Shown: positions 26,287 to 35,470 of the stretch, piece after piece
Position numbering within the stretch: the first letter of the stretch is position 1
Layout of the letters: the number at the start of each line of letters is the position of its first letter
Position numbers and translations under genes: made by a program
Notes under the pieces: generated by a model
The model's database searches: none
Told to the model about the DNA's origin: nothing
What the model saw: only the letters and a program-made list of their open reading frames with translations
From: Eubacteriales bacterium
Lineage (GTDB): Bacteria > Bacillota > Clostridia > Lachnospirales > Lachnospiraceae
Length of the DNA stretch: 54,584 nucleotides
Reading direction: 5' to 3'
NCBI GenBank assembly: GCA_030536855.1
Contig: JAUNPK010000011.1
Coordinates: 1-54,584 of the forward strand

Positions 26287-26441
26287 TCAATCATTATTGG
26301 TTAAAAAGACTTTGCCCGGGATGTAAGATTTATCAGCGTTTTGGATGAAGTCTTTCTCTTCTCCTTTAATTTTGCAGGCTTTTATGATAGAATATCCGGG
26401 TGTGGTCCTACACATAATTTTACTATAATGGAGCATGATTT

Positions 26442-27161
26442 ATGCGTATCAATAAATATCTAAGCGCCCAGGGAATATGTTCAAGACGAGAGGCTGACAG
26501 GCTTCTTACAGAAGGAAAAATTCTTGTGGATGGAGTTGTGGCAACTATGGGGCAGCAGGTAGATAGCAGTAATGTTATCGTTGTAGATGGGAATACTGTA
26601 AATAACGGTACCGTGGAGGATATTTTAATTGCATTTAACAAGCCTGTTGGGATAGTGTGTACAACAACTGATAAGCAGGGGAAAAATAACATTGTTGACT
26701 ATATAGGATTTGATAAAAGAATATATCCTATGGGACGTTTGGATAAAGAATCAGACGGACTTATTCTTTTAACCAACAACGGGGAAATAATGGATAATGT
26801 ATTAAGATCTGTTAACGGACATGAGAAAGAATATATAGTTACCGTGGATAAAAAAATTGACAATTCTTTTGTTAAAGCAATGAAAAAAGGTGTCTATTTA
26901 ACAGAGTTAGATAGAACAACAAAGCCATGTAAAGTTTATAAGGAAGCATCTAACACTTTCAGAATAATACTGACACAGGGTCTTAACAGACAAATAAGGC
27001 GTATGTGCGAAGAATTGGGATACCGAGTGGAGAAACTTACAAGAATAAGAATTATGAATATCACTCTTGGTGACTTGAAAGTCGGCGAATACAGAATTGT
27101 TGACGGGGAGGAAAAAAGAAAGTTATATGAGCAAGCTGGAAAGAATCAAAGAACTTGTTGA
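26442..27161 (+). CDS. rluF: 23S rRNA pseudouridine synthase, RluF-like
   Basis: RsuA/RluB/E/F-family enzyme converting uridine to pseudouridine in 23S rRNA. An N-terminal S4 RNA-binding domain (RINKYLSAQGICSRREADRLL) is followed by the catalytic domain with the active Asp in GRLDKESDGLILLTN. The segments NIVDYIGFDKRIYPMGRLD, NGHEKEY, LTQGLNRQIRRMCE and LTRIRIMNITL follow E. coli RluF more closely than RluB/E. Length is 239 residues. It overlaps the start of ligA by 35 bases. A TATAAT box lies at 26424-26429-like distance just upstream, but no good -35 is seen. Confidence 0.88.
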   Translation: MRINKYLSAQGICSRREADRLLTEGKILVDGVVATMGQQVDSSNVIVVDGNTVNNGTVEDILIAFNKPVGIVCTTTDKQGKNNIVDYIGFDKRIYPMGRLDKESDGLILLTNNGEIMDNVLRSVNGHEKEYIVTVDKKIDNSFVKAMKKGVYLTELDRTTKPCKVYKEASNTFRIILTQGLNRQIRRMCEELGYRVEKLTRIRIMNITLGDLKVGEYRIVDGEEKRKLYEQAGKNQRTC

Positions 27162-29094
27162 ACTGCTTAACAGGGCAGGAAAGAGCTATTATGCCGAAGG
27201 TACTGAAATTATGTCTAATTTTCAGTATGATACGCTTTATGATGAATTAAAGAAACTTGAAGAAGAAACGGGATATGTTCTTTCCAACAGCCCTACGGTA
27301 AATGTCGGATATGAGGTTTTGAGCGAACTTCCAAAAGAAAGACACGAGTCTCCTATGTTAAGTCTTGATAAGACTAAGGATAGAGAAACGCTTAAATCAT
27401 GGTTAGGTGAGCAACCCGGACTTCTTTCATGGAAATTGGATGGACTCACAATTGTACTTACTTATGAAGAGGGCGAACTTTCTAAGGCAGTTACAAGAGG
27501 TAATGGAGAGATAGGCGAAATAATTACCAACAATGCCAGAGTGTTCGCTAATGTTCCCGTAACTATTCCTTATAAGGGAAAGCTTGTCATAAGAGGAGAG
27601 GCAATTATAACTTATTCTGATTTTGAACGTATTAACAGACAGATTCCGGAGGCTGATGCCAAGTATAAGAATCCAAGAAATTTATGTAGTGGTTCTGTAA
27701 GACAACTAAACAACAAGATAACTAAGGAACGAAATGTGAATTTTTTTGCATTTAACCTTGTATCTGCTGATGGTGTGGACTTTAATAACTCAAGAAAGCA
27801 GCAGTTTGAATGGCTTAAGCAACAGGGTTTTGGTGTGGTTGAATATAAGGAAGTTAATAAAAATAACATACTTGATACCATAGATTGGTTTGAGAATAAT
27901 ATCAAAACCAATGATTTTCCTTCTGATGGACTGGTTATACTCTACGACGATATTGAATATGGTAATTCCTTGGGGAGAACAGCTAAGTTTCCAAGAAATT
28001 CTATGGCTTTCAAGTGGTCTGATGAAACAGCTTCAACAATTTTAAGAAAGATTGAATGGAGTGCGTCAAGAACAGGCCTTATTAATCCTGTGGCAATATT
28101 TGACACGGTTGAGTTAGAAGGAACACAGGTTAGCAGGGCAAGTGTTCATAACATAAGCATAATGGAAGATATGAAGCTGGGAATAGGAGATGAAATTCTT
28201 GTATTTAAGGCAAATATGATTATTCCACAGATAGCTGAGAATATTACCCGCAGTGGTAATATGGAGATTCCGAAAATATGTCCTGTATGCGGAGGGGCAA
28301 CCAGAATAGAAGAATCCAACGAGGTAAAGTCACTTTATTGTACTAATCCTGATTGTCAGGCAAAGCATATTAAGGGTTTTGCTCATTTTGTTTCAAGAGA
28401 TGCCATGAACATTGATGGTCTTTCAGAGGCTACTCTGGAAAGATTTATACAAAATGGATTTATTAAGAGAAAAGTTGATTTGTATCATATTGACAGATTT
28501 AAGGATGAAATTATTTCCATGGAAGGTTTCGGTGAGAAGTCTTATAATAATCTCATTGATGCAATTAACAAATCAAGAAAGACCAATCTGGTAAGGATTG
28601 TATATGGATTGGGAATAGATAATGTTGGATTATCAAATGCCAAGATGATTGTAAAGCATCTGGATAATGATCCTAATAGGATTATGAATGTTACGTCAGA
28701 AGAACTTGTAGGAATTGATGGAGTGGGAAAGGTGATAGCTGATTCCATAGTTTCATTTTTTGATAATGAAGAAAAATGCAGGGAATATACTGATATATTG
28801 TCAGAGGTTACCCTTGAGGAAGAAGATACTTCACAAAATAACAACATTTTAGAAGGAAAGACATTTGTTATTACTGGAAATGTTAACCATTTTCCTAACA
28901 GGAATGCACTTAAAAATCTTATTGAAAGTATGGGAGGAAAGGTTACAGGTTCAGTTACAGGTAATACATCTTATCTTATCAACAATGACGCTATGTCAAA
29001 TTCCACTAAGAACAAGACTGCATCAAAGCTTGGAGTACCTGTAATTACTGAGGTGGAATTTCTCGAGATTGCAGGAATTGATAATTTGACGTAA
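27127..29094 (+). CDS. ligA: NAD-dependent DNA ligase
   Basis: Seals nicks in replication and repair using NAD+. The Ia domain has NFQYDTLYDELKKLE. The adenylation lysine is K103 in SWKLDG. Nucleotidyltransferase motifs (VIRGEAIITY, NPRNLCSGS, DGLVILYDD) and the OB fold are present. A four-Cys zinc finger (CPVCGG, YCTNPDCQ) follows, then helix-hairpin-helix repeats and a C-terminal BRCT domain from about residue 575 (LEGKTFVITGNVNHF). Length 655 residues. ATG 27127 lies inside the rluF end; GGGGAGG is 15 bases away, so coupling to rluF translation is likely. The NAD+ domain is complete. Confidence 0.95.
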   Translation: MSKLERIKELVELLNRAGKSYYAEGTEIMSNFQYDTLYDELKKLEEETGYVLSNSPTVNVGYEVLSELPKERHESPMLSLDKTKDRETLKSWLGEQPGLLSWKLDGLTIVLTYEEGELSKAVTRGNGEIGEIITNNARVFANVPVTIPYKGKLVIRGEAIITYSDFERINRQIPEADAKYKNPRNLCSGSVRQLNNKITKERNVNFFAFNLVSADGVDFNNSRKQQFEWLKQQGFGVVEYKEVNKNNILDTIDWFENNIKTNDFPSDGLVILYDDIEYGNSLGRTAKFPRNSMAFKWSDETASTILRKIEWSASRTGLINPVAIFDTVELEGTQVSRASVHNISIMEDMKLGIGDEILVFKANMIIPQIAENITRSGNMEIPKICPVCGGATRIEESNEVKSLYCTNPDCQAKHIKGFAHFVSRDAMNIDGLSEATLERFIQNGFIKRKVDLYHIDRFKDEIISMEGFGEKSYNNLIDAINKSRKTNLVRIVYGLGIDNVGLSNAKMIVKHLDNDPNRIMNVTSEELVGIDGVGKVIADSIVSFFDNEEKCREYTDILSEVTLEEEDTSQNNNILEGKTFVITGNVNHFPNRNALKNLIESMGGKVTGSVTGNTSYLINNDAMSNSTKNKTASKLGVPVITEVEFLEIAGIDNLT

Positions 29095-29153
29095 ATGTTA
29101 TACTAAGTATTAGAATGTTAGTGCAGATTATATGCACGGAATCGAGGTTATAT

Positions 29154-30074
29154 ATGCCAATTAAGATACAGAATGATCTTCCGGCTAAGGCTGAACTGGA
29201 AGAAGAGAATATATTTGTAATGGATGAGAGCCGTGCTCTTTCTCAGGATTTTCGTGAATTACAGATTGTGATACTTAATCTTATGCCCATTAAGCAGGAT
29301 ACGGAGCTTCAGTTGTTAAGGGCTTTGTCAAATACTCCACTGCAGATTGATGTTACATTTTTACAGACAGAATCCCATGTTTCTAAAAATACGCCGGCAT
29401 CACACATTAAAAAATTCTATCAGTCTTTTAGTGATATCAAAAATAAAAACTACGATGGACTTATTATCACAGGTGCTCCGGTTGAAAAAATGGAATTCAG
29501 TGATGTTAATTATTGGGATGAACTTATTGAAATTATGGAGTGGTCAGATACACATGTTACATCTACACTTCATATATGCTGGGGAGCCCAGGCCGGACTT
29601 TATTATCATTACGGAATTAAAAAGGTTTTACTTGATAAGAAACTTTCAGGGGTTTATACACACCATGTCCTTAACAGAAAGGAGCCTTTAGTAAGAGGCT
29701 TTGATGACTATTTTATGGCACCTCACAGCCGGTATACGGAGGCCTGCAGAGAGGATATACTAAAAAACCCTAAACTGAAGGTGCTGGCAGATTCCAAGGA
29801 TGCAGGTATATATATAGTTCTTGGAGATAACGGAAAGCATGTATTTGTTATGGGACATCCGGAATATGACAGATACACTCTTGATCAGGAGTATAAGAGA
29901 GATTTGGATAAGGGAATAGAACCTGAAATACCTATAAATTATTATCCGGATAATGATTGTAACAGAAAGCCAATACTTTCATGGAGAAGTCATGCCAATA
30001 ATCTTTATACCAATTGGCTTAATTATTATGTATATCAGATTACTCCATACATTTTAAATTTAGTATCTGATTAA
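29154..30074 (+). CDS. metA: Homoserine O-acetyltransferase (MetA family)
   Basis: First committed step of methionine synthesis, acylating homoserine. 306 residues; starts MPIKIQNDLPAKAELEEENIF-like (first residues MPIKIQNDLPA). Catalytic C142 lies in LHICWGAQAG, with later catalytic His in MGHPEYDR-type context (HVFVMGHPEYD). The acyl-donor residue 111 is Glu (GAPVEKMEF); work on MetA enzymes ties Glu111 to acetyl-CoA and Gly111 to succinyl-CoA, so acetyl-CoA is predicted despite the family's 'succinyltransferase' label. ATG 29154 is preferred with GAGG upstream; the 29115 extension is rejected. Confidence 0.93.
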   Translation: MPIKIQNDLPAKAELEEENIFVMDESRALSQDFRELQIVILNLMPIKQDTELQLLRALSNTPLQIDVTFLQTESHVSKNTPASHIKKFYQSFSDIKNKNYDGLIITGAPVEKMEFSDVNYWDELIEIMEWSDTHVTSTLHICWGAQAGLYYHYGIKKVLLDKKLSGVYTHHVLNRKEPLVRGFDDYFMAPHSRYTEACREDILKNPKLKVLADSKDAGIYIVLGDNGKHVFVMGHPEYDRYTLDQEYKRDLDKGIEPEIPINYYPDNDCNRKPILSWRSHANNLYTNWLNYYVYQITPYILNLVSD

Positions 30075-30124
30075 TCTGAAAAATAGAATTTGCTAATGCA
30101 AATACTCCAGGAAGGGCGATTGTT

Positions 30125-30808
30125 ATGAATTTAGCATCAAAAGTGCAAAAGGACCTGTTTGATATGCAGGATATGAAGTACAGGGATTTTCATGCAAAAC
30201 TTATGCCGACGGTAGAGAAGGAACGAATTATCGGGGTAAGGACTCCACAGCTTCGAAAGTATGCGAAAGCCTTTGGAAAGACGGAGGATGCTGAAGAATT
30301 TCTTGAAATCCTTCCTCACAGATATTACGAAGAGAATAATCTTCATGGCTTTTTAATATCGGGAATGAAGGATTATTATAAATGTATAGAGTATATTAAT
30401 AAATTTTTACCCTATATTGATAATTGGGCAACATGCGATATGACATCACCTAAAGTGTTTGGTAAACATAAGAGAGAGTTACTTGCACACATATCAGAAT
30501 GGCTGGGTTCAAAAGATACATATACCATACGATTTGGGATTAATATGCTTATGACATTTTATCTCGATGAAGATTTTGATGTATCTTATAACAACATGGT
30601 TTCATCAGTAAAATCCGAAGAATATTATGTAAAAATGGGAATCGCCTGGTATTTTGCAACAGCACTTGCCAAAAGATATGATGAAACAATCGGATATATA
30701 GAGGATAGAAAACTTGATGATTGGACACATAAGAAAACCATACAGAAAGCTATAGAGAGTTTCAGAGTGACAAAAGAACATAAAGAGTATCTTCGTGGTT
30801 TGAAATAG
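30125..30808 (+). CDS. DNA alkylation repair protein (AlkD-like)
   Basis: Predicted HEAT-repeat DNA glycosylase of the AlkC/AlkD superfamily, acting on alkylated bases. 227 residues of alpha-helical repeats. Segments KERIIGVRTPQLRKYAK, EENNLHGFLI, IDNWATCDMTSPKVF and VKMGIAWYFATALAK match the subfamily, including conserved Trp and Asp residues of the NWATCD motif. GGAAGGG precedes ATG 30125. The next gene starts 16 bases on and may be co-transcribed. Direct glycosylase activity is inferred from family only. Confidence 0.87.
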   Translation: MNLASKVQKDLFDMQDMKYRDFHAKLMPTVEKERIIGVRTPQLRKYAKAFGKTEDAEEFLEILPHRYYEENNLHGFLISGMKDYYKCIEYINKFLPYIDNWATCDMTSPKVFGKHKRELLAHISEWLGSKDTYTIRFGINMLMTFYLDEDFDVSYNNMVSSVKSEEYYVKMGIAWYFATALAKRYDETIGYIEDRKLDDWTHKKTIQKAIESFRVTKEHKEYLRGLK

Positions 30809-30824
30809 TTAATTGGAGAATGTG

Positions 30825-31142
30825 ATGATAGATGAAAATGAAATTATGCCATTTAATTTTTTTAAATATGGTGGCATTTACAGTGGCGAGCACAATAATA
30901 TGAAATATAAAATTGAGAGAAACGGTGAAAAGCCTGATTTTACCCTTACAGCACAGGTTTGGAGAGGACCTTACGCATCCTGTGCTGTAAGTGAGGATGA
31001 AATCACATCGAAGGAATTTGAATATTCGGAAGAAGGACGGATGCAGGCTATACAATGGCTTCAAACAATTTATGATGAACGCAGTGAAGAGTGGAAAAAT
31101 GCTCCGTCCATTAATGAGGTCACACCTGTTATCCATGAATAA
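30825..31142 (+). CDS. Small conserved protein of unknown function
   Basis: A 105-residue, acidic, soluble protein I do not recognise. It has a Trp/Tyr-rich centre (FKYGGIYSGEHNNMKYKIER, AQVWRGPYASCAVSEDEI) and an acidic helical C-terminus. GGAG stands 7 bases before ATG 30825; GTG 30822 or TTG 30813 are alternatives. It follows the AlkD-like gene by 16 bases and converges with the flippase gene. No catalytic motif is visible. Confidence 0.7.
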   Translation: MIDENEIMPFNFFKYGGIYSGEHNNMKYKIERNGEKPDFTLTAQVWRGPYASCAVSEDEITSKEFEYSEEGRMQAIQWLQTIYDERSEEWKNAPSINEVTPVIHE

Positions 31143-31177
31143 CAGGGAGGATTATTATTTGAAATTAACAGATATAG

Positions 31178-32716
31178 TCATGCCGGCTTTTTATTTTCGT
31201 CTTTCTTTATGAAAAATATGTAAAACACTCCATATATTACAGTTGCAATTATACCGCCAAGCACAAGTCTGGATGTGCTTTGGTATGGGATTGTCATAAA
31301 TGAAGAAATTAAAGTATATCCTGCGTCAGTTATGATTTTAGATGATATGACAGATATAACAGAAAGACTTACAGGTATTATTAAACTGTCAGAAAGAGAA
31401 ATCTTAAAATCAACGGTGAATTTTAATTTCATAAAAAGAATAACACATACAATTATGTTACTTACAATGATTCCATAAATATACCCGTCTAGACCTATAC
31501 GTGGTACAAGTCCTATTAGACAGGAAATTCTTATAATCTGTCCGATTACAGATGCTGTACATGTAGAACCTGTTTTAGATAGTCCGTTTAAAATACTTGT
31601 AAGATTTACCTTCAGGTATAGAAATGGACATAGTAAAGACAGCATGGTAGTAAATGTACACACTCTATCGTCTTCAAAAATTATACTTCCAAGTTTAGAT
31701 GCATAAACTAGAAATAACAGTGAACACATTATTCCTAAGTGAGCACACAGTTTAACGGTTTTGTTAATTGTAGAAGATATTTTCTTAGTATCATTTTGTC
31801 CCTGTTCATTAGATACTTTTGGCAGAAGCATTACAGAAAGAGAGTTTGTTATAGCTGTTGGAAACATAATAAGAGGCATAGCCATTCCTGTAAGCACACC
31901 AAAAAGGGAAAGGGCTTCTGTTCTGTCCATACCATATATAATCAGTTGCGCAGGGACTAAAATAGATTCTCCGCTTTCCAAAAGGTGTATCAGAAGGCTG
32001 TTAAGATTTAAGGGGATTGTATATTTTATAATTACAGGCAGGTCCTTGATGTGAGGACGTAAGGGCTTTTTATTTTCTTTTTTGTGGGTGATTAACTGGG
32101 CACATATACAGTAGAGACAGGCAGAAATTTCTCCTACAATATTGCCATAAAGTGCATAGGTAACAGATATATTTTTTCCTTGGGATAAGGTGAAACGGCA
32201 ATAAATTATTACGCTCAGTATTCTTATCATCTGTTCTATGATTTGAGAAATGGCAGGGACAGTAGTTTTCTGGCATCCATAGTAATATCCGCAGATACAG
32301 TTGTGAAGTACACTGAAAGGGATCTGGAAACATAATATTTTTATAAGTGCACTGCATTCCGGATTAAGGATAATTCGTTCGGCAACTCTGTCAGAATATG
32401 AATAACATATAATCGAAAATAATATTGACAGAGGAAGTGTAATCAATGTGGCAGTTGAGAGATATCTAAAATCTTTTTTATCTCCCTGGGCTGATGTGAA
32501 ATGGGAAATGCAGGAGTTAAAACCACCCATAAACAGGGAAAAAGCTATGCTGTAAACGGGCATGGTCAGAGTTATAAGACCTAGACCGTAGGAGCCTATA
32601 TATCGGGTAAGAAATATCCGGTAGTAAAAACCAAATAATTTGCTTATGATAGCTGCTGCAGTAAGTATAAGAGTACCTTTTATTAACGAACTTTTTAATA
32701 TATTTTTCATGGACAT
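31178..32716 (-). CDS. MATE/MOP-superfamily polysaccharide flippase, SpoVB-like
   Basis: Polytopic membrane protein of 512 residues with about 12-14 hydrophobic segments, starting SLIKGTLILTAAAIISKLFGFYYRIF-like (KGTLILTAAAIISKLFGF). This N-terminus with FGFYYRIFLTRYIGSYGLGL is typical of the SpoVB/PST branch, which flips lipid-linked sugars such as lipid II; in spore formers it supports cortex synthesis. I cannot tell SpoVB from general flippases by eye. The ribosome binding site at ATG 32716 is weak; ATG 32710 is possible. It diverges from the cysteine desulfurase gene. Confidence 0.85.
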   Translation of the reverse strand: MSMKNILKSSLIKGTLILTAAAIISKLFGFYYRIFLTRYIGSYGLGLITLTMPVYSIAFSLFMGGFNSCISHFTSAQGDKKDFRYLSTATLITLPLSILFSIICYSYSDRVAERIILNPECSALIKILCFQIPFSVLHNCICGYYYGCQKTTVPAISQIIEQMIRILSVIIYCRFTLSQGKNISVTYALYGNIVGEISACLYCICAQLITHKKENKKPLRPHIKDLPVIIKYTIPLNLNSLLIHLLESGESILVPAQLIIYGMDRTEALSLFGVLTGMAMPLIMFPTAITNSLSVMLLPKVSNEQGQNDTKKISSTINKTVKLCAHLGIMCSLLFLVYASKLGSIIFEDDRVCTFTTMLSLLCPFLYLKVNLTSILNGLSKTGSTCTASVIGQIIRISCLIGLVPRIGLDGYIYGIIVSNIIVCVILFMKLKFTVDFKISLSDSLIIPVSLSVISVISSKIITDAGYTLISSFMTIPYQSTSRLVLGGIIATVIYGVFYIFFIKKDENKKPA

Positions 32717-32807
32717 ATTAGTGATATATTTAAGTACATTTGGTTATTAACATAATATGTCAGAAATGAATATTATATTAATAAGAGTTTTAGGGTATGG
32801 GAGCTTT

Positions 32808-33959
32808 ATGATATATGTTGATAATGCGGCGACTACTCCCATAAGCAGGAGAGTGTGCCGGGCTATGTGGCCTTATATAATCGGGAATTATGGCAATCCT
32901 TCTTCTATTTATGACTATGGAATTAATAATAAACTGGTTATAGAAAATTCCAGAAAGACCATAGCATCCACTATAGGAGCAAAGCCGGAGGAAATATTTT
33001 TCACTTCAGGGGGAACGGAAGGGGATAACTGGGTGCTTCGAAATGCAGTTTCGGGATGTTCTTCAAATGATAACAAACATAGGGGACACATAATTGTAAG
33101 TAATATTGAACATCATGCCATTTTAAATACGTGTAATGAATTGATTAATGAAGGGTATGATGTGGATTATCTGAAAGTAAAAAGAAATGGTATTGTGGAC
33201 GTATCCATGTTGGAAAAACTTATAAGACATGATACAGTGTTGATTTCTGTTATGCTGGTAAACAATGAAATTGGAACAATCCAGCCGTTAAAGGAAATTT
33301 GTGACATTGCCTATGGATATGAAATTCCGGTTCATACAGATGCAGTGGCAGGGTACGGACATATTCCTGTTGATGTAAATGTGCTAGGCGTAAATTATTT
33401 AAGTGTAAGTGCACATAAAATAAGAGGTCCAAAGGGAGTGGGCTTTGTATACGCCAGAGATGCTAAAATAAAGCCTATGATATATGGCGGTGGGCAGGAA
33501 ATGAAAAAAAGATCCGGTACGGAAAATGTAGCAGGCATAGTGGGCCTTGGTGTTGCTGCAAAGGAGGCACAGGACACTATAGGTGAAAGAACAAGAGTAG
33601 AATTTCGTACAAGGGAGTATATGAAGTCCAGAATATTAAAGGAAATTCCAAATGTAGTCTTTAACGGAGATGAAATACAACGGGTTTCAGGTAACTTAAA
33701 TTTTAGTTTTAAAGGCATAACGGCAGGGACTTTAGTGGTTATGCTTGATAAGCAGGGAATATGTGCATCTGCAGGGTCAGCTTGTTCTTCAGGAGACTCA
33801 AAACCATCTCATGTATTAAAAGCTATAGGTCTTGATGATGATATGGCATCGGGTTCTCTAAGGCTTACCTTGGATCATAATATATCAATGAAAGAAGCAG
33901 AATATTGCGTGAATTGTATAAAATATGATGTGTTTAAGCTTAGAAATCTGGTAGAATAA
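32808..33959 (+). CDS. Cysteine desulfurase (NifS/IscS family)
   Basis: PLP enzyme that takes sulfur from cysteine for Fe-S clusters or tRNA thiolation. 383 residues, start MIYVDNAATTPIS. Further motifs are SGGTEGDNWVL, EHHAIL, the PLP lysine in SVSAHKIRGPKGVGF, and the persulfide Cys in SACSSGD, with the long group-I style loop. ATG 32808 follows GGGAG; the frame from 32757 adds 17 residues without a site. No iscU or thiI gene is adjacent, so the sulfur acceptor is unknown. Confidence 0.93.
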   Translation: MIYVDNAATTPISRRVCRAMWPYIIGNYGNPSSIYDYGINNKLVIENSRKTIASTIGAKPEEIFFTSGGTEGDNWVLRNAVSGCSSNDNKHRGHIIVSNIEHHAILNTCNELINEGYDVDYLKVKRNGIVDVSMLEKLIRHDTVLISVMLVNNEIGTIQPLKEICDIAYGYEIPVHTDAVAGYGHIPVDVNVLGVNYLSVSAHKIRGPKGVGFVYARDAKIKPMIYGGGQEMKKRSGTENVAGIVGLGVAAKEAQDTIGERTRVEFRTREYMKSRILKEIPNVVFNGDEIQRVSGNLNFSFKGITAGTLVVMLDKQGICASAGSACSSGDSKPSHVLKAIGLDDDMASGSLRLTLDHNISMKEAEYCVNCIKYDVFKLRNLVE

Positions 33960-33960
33960 A

Positions 33961-34030
33961 ATGTGTTCACTTTAGATTTATTCAGGCAATCGTAAAATGT
34001 ATGATTTTGTGAACATATAAAAAGCCTGAA
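33961..34030 (+). promoter_or_regulatory. Interleaved stems (pseudoknot-shaped leader) before the amylase gene
   Basis: Stem A: ATGTGTTCAC (33961-33970) with GTGAACATAT (34009-34018), one G-U. Stem B: TTCAGGC (33981-33987) with GCCTGAA (34024-34030). The order A-B-A'-B' is that of a pseudoknot, ending about 20 bases before the ribosome binding site of the next gene. Confidence 0.4.
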
Positions 34031-34063
34031 ACATTATGATTAAATATGAGGAGAGATACGTTT

Positions 34064-35371
34064 ATGTGGTACAATGAAGCAGTTTTTTATCAGATATTCC
34101 CTTTGGGATTTTGTGATGGCTTAAGAGACAATGATGGAGTGATGAAAAGATGCATTACAGATGTGTGCGACTGGATTCCACACATAAAAAAGCTTGGAGC
34201 TGATGCTATATATTTTTCACCATTATTTGAAAGTGATTATCATGGGTATGATACAAGAGATTACAGGCTTATTGATAAAAGAATCGGAACCAATGAGGAT
34301 TTTACCAATGTTGTTAAGGAACTTCATGATAACGGAATAAAGGTTATTATTGACGGAGTTTTCAATCATGTGGGAAGAGGATTCTGGGCATTTAAGGATG
34401 TTTTAGAGAAAAAGTGGGATTCACCATATAAGGATTGGTTTTGTATTAATTTTGATGGTAACAGTTGTTATAATGATGGGTTTTATTATGAAGGTTGGGA
34501 AGGCTATTATAATCTTGTGAAGTTGAATCTCCAAAACAGGGAAGTAGTGGATTACCTTATTGATACAATAAGATATTGGATTGATGAATTTGATATTGAT
34601 GGAATCAGATTTGATGTTGCTTATTGTCTTAACCATGACTTTATGAAGCGTGTGAGAAAAGAAACATCCCAAATGAAGAATGAATTCTTTATGCTGGGAG
34701 AGATGCTTCATGGTGATTACAATACTATAGTTAATGAAGAGATGATGCATTCAGCAACAAATTATGAGTGTTATAAGGGGTTGTATTCAAGCTTTAATTC
34801 CATGAACATGTTTGAGATAGCTCATAGTGTCAACAGACAGTTTGGAAGGGAATCATGGTGTCTGTATACTGGCAAGCATCTTCTTAGCTTTGTAGATAAT
34901 CATGATGTTAACAGGATAGCCAGTGTGCTTACTAATGAGAATCATCTTAAGCTTATATATGCACTTATGATTAGCATGCCGGGAATACCTTGTATATACT
35001 ATGGAAGTGAATGGGCAGTTAAAGGGGAAAAATGTAACGGAACAGACAATGCATTAAGACCTTCTTTTGAGAAACCTGAATTTACTGATTTAACAGAGGA
35101 ATTGTCCCGCATAATTGAAGTGTATAAGAAATGTAAAGCATTATCTTATGGAGATTATGAGCAAAAGGTTATCACTAACAGACAGTATGTATTCATAAGA
35201 AGAACGGACAATGAAAAGGTTATTGTTGCAATCAATGCAGATGATAAAGAGTACACTGCTTATTGTGATACGGAATGTAGTGAGGCAGTGGACATGATAT
35301 CAGGAGATACTGTTAATTTGTCAGGAAAGATAGATATGGAACCTTATTCATATAAAATATTTAAAATTTAA
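34064..35371 (+). CDS. Alpha-amylase-family glycoside hydrolase (GH13)
   Basis: Cytosolic (no signal peptide) GH13 enzyme of 435 residues, probably acting on maltodextrin-like oligosaccharides. It starts MWYNEAVFYQIFPLGFCDG. GH13 regions are visible: DGVFNHVG, the nucleophile Asp in GIRFDVAY, the acid/base Glu in MLGEMLHG, and FVDNHDVNRI with the third Asp. The small C-terminal beta domain ends the protein. ATG 34064 is chosen because AGGAGAG precedes it; the upstream ATG 34046 overlaps that site. The subfamily (neopullulanase, maltogenic amylase or other) cannot be fixed by eye. Confidence 0.9.
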   Translation: MWYNEAVFYQIFPLGFCDGLRDNDGVMKRCITDVCDWIPHIKKLGADAIYFSPLFESDYHGYDTRDYRLIDKRIGTNEDFTNVVKELHDNGIKVIIDGVFNHVGRGFWAFKDVLEKKWDSPYKDWFCINFDGNSCYNDGFYYEGWEGYYNLVKLNLQNREVVDYLIDTIRYWIDEFDIDGIRFDVAYCLNHDFMKRVRKETSQMKNEFFMLGEMLHGDYNTIVNEEMMHSATNYECYKGLYSSFNSMNMFEIAHSVNRQFGRESWCLYTGKHLLSFVDNHDVNRIASVLTNENHLKLIYALMISMPGIPCIYYGSEWAVKGEKCNGTDNALRPSFEKPEFTDLTEELSRIIEVYKKCKALSYGDYEQKVITNRQYVFIRRTDNEKVIVAINADDKEYTAYCDTECSEAVDMISGDTVNLSGKIDMEPYSYKIFKI

Positions 35372-35436
35372 TTAAAAATGTGATGAAAATGCTTGAAATA
35401 AGTATATAACACTATGCATTTGGTACTTTTGGTCTA

Positions 35437-35464
35437 TTGAAAAGAAGTTATTCTATGTTAGAAT
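35437..35464 (+). promoter_or_regulatory. Promoter of a candidate small RNA
   Basis: TTGAAA (35437-35442), 16-base spacer, TAGAAT (35459-35464) with the extended TGT just before it. Predicted start about 35471, in a gap with no ORF. Confidence 0.5.
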
Positions 35465-35470
35465 TAATTT

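Noticed and set aside
26305-26355. AAAGACTT/AAGTCTTT inverted repeat upstream of the rluF-like gene
   Set aside because: 36-base loop and no T-run on either side; too weak to call a terminator or operator.
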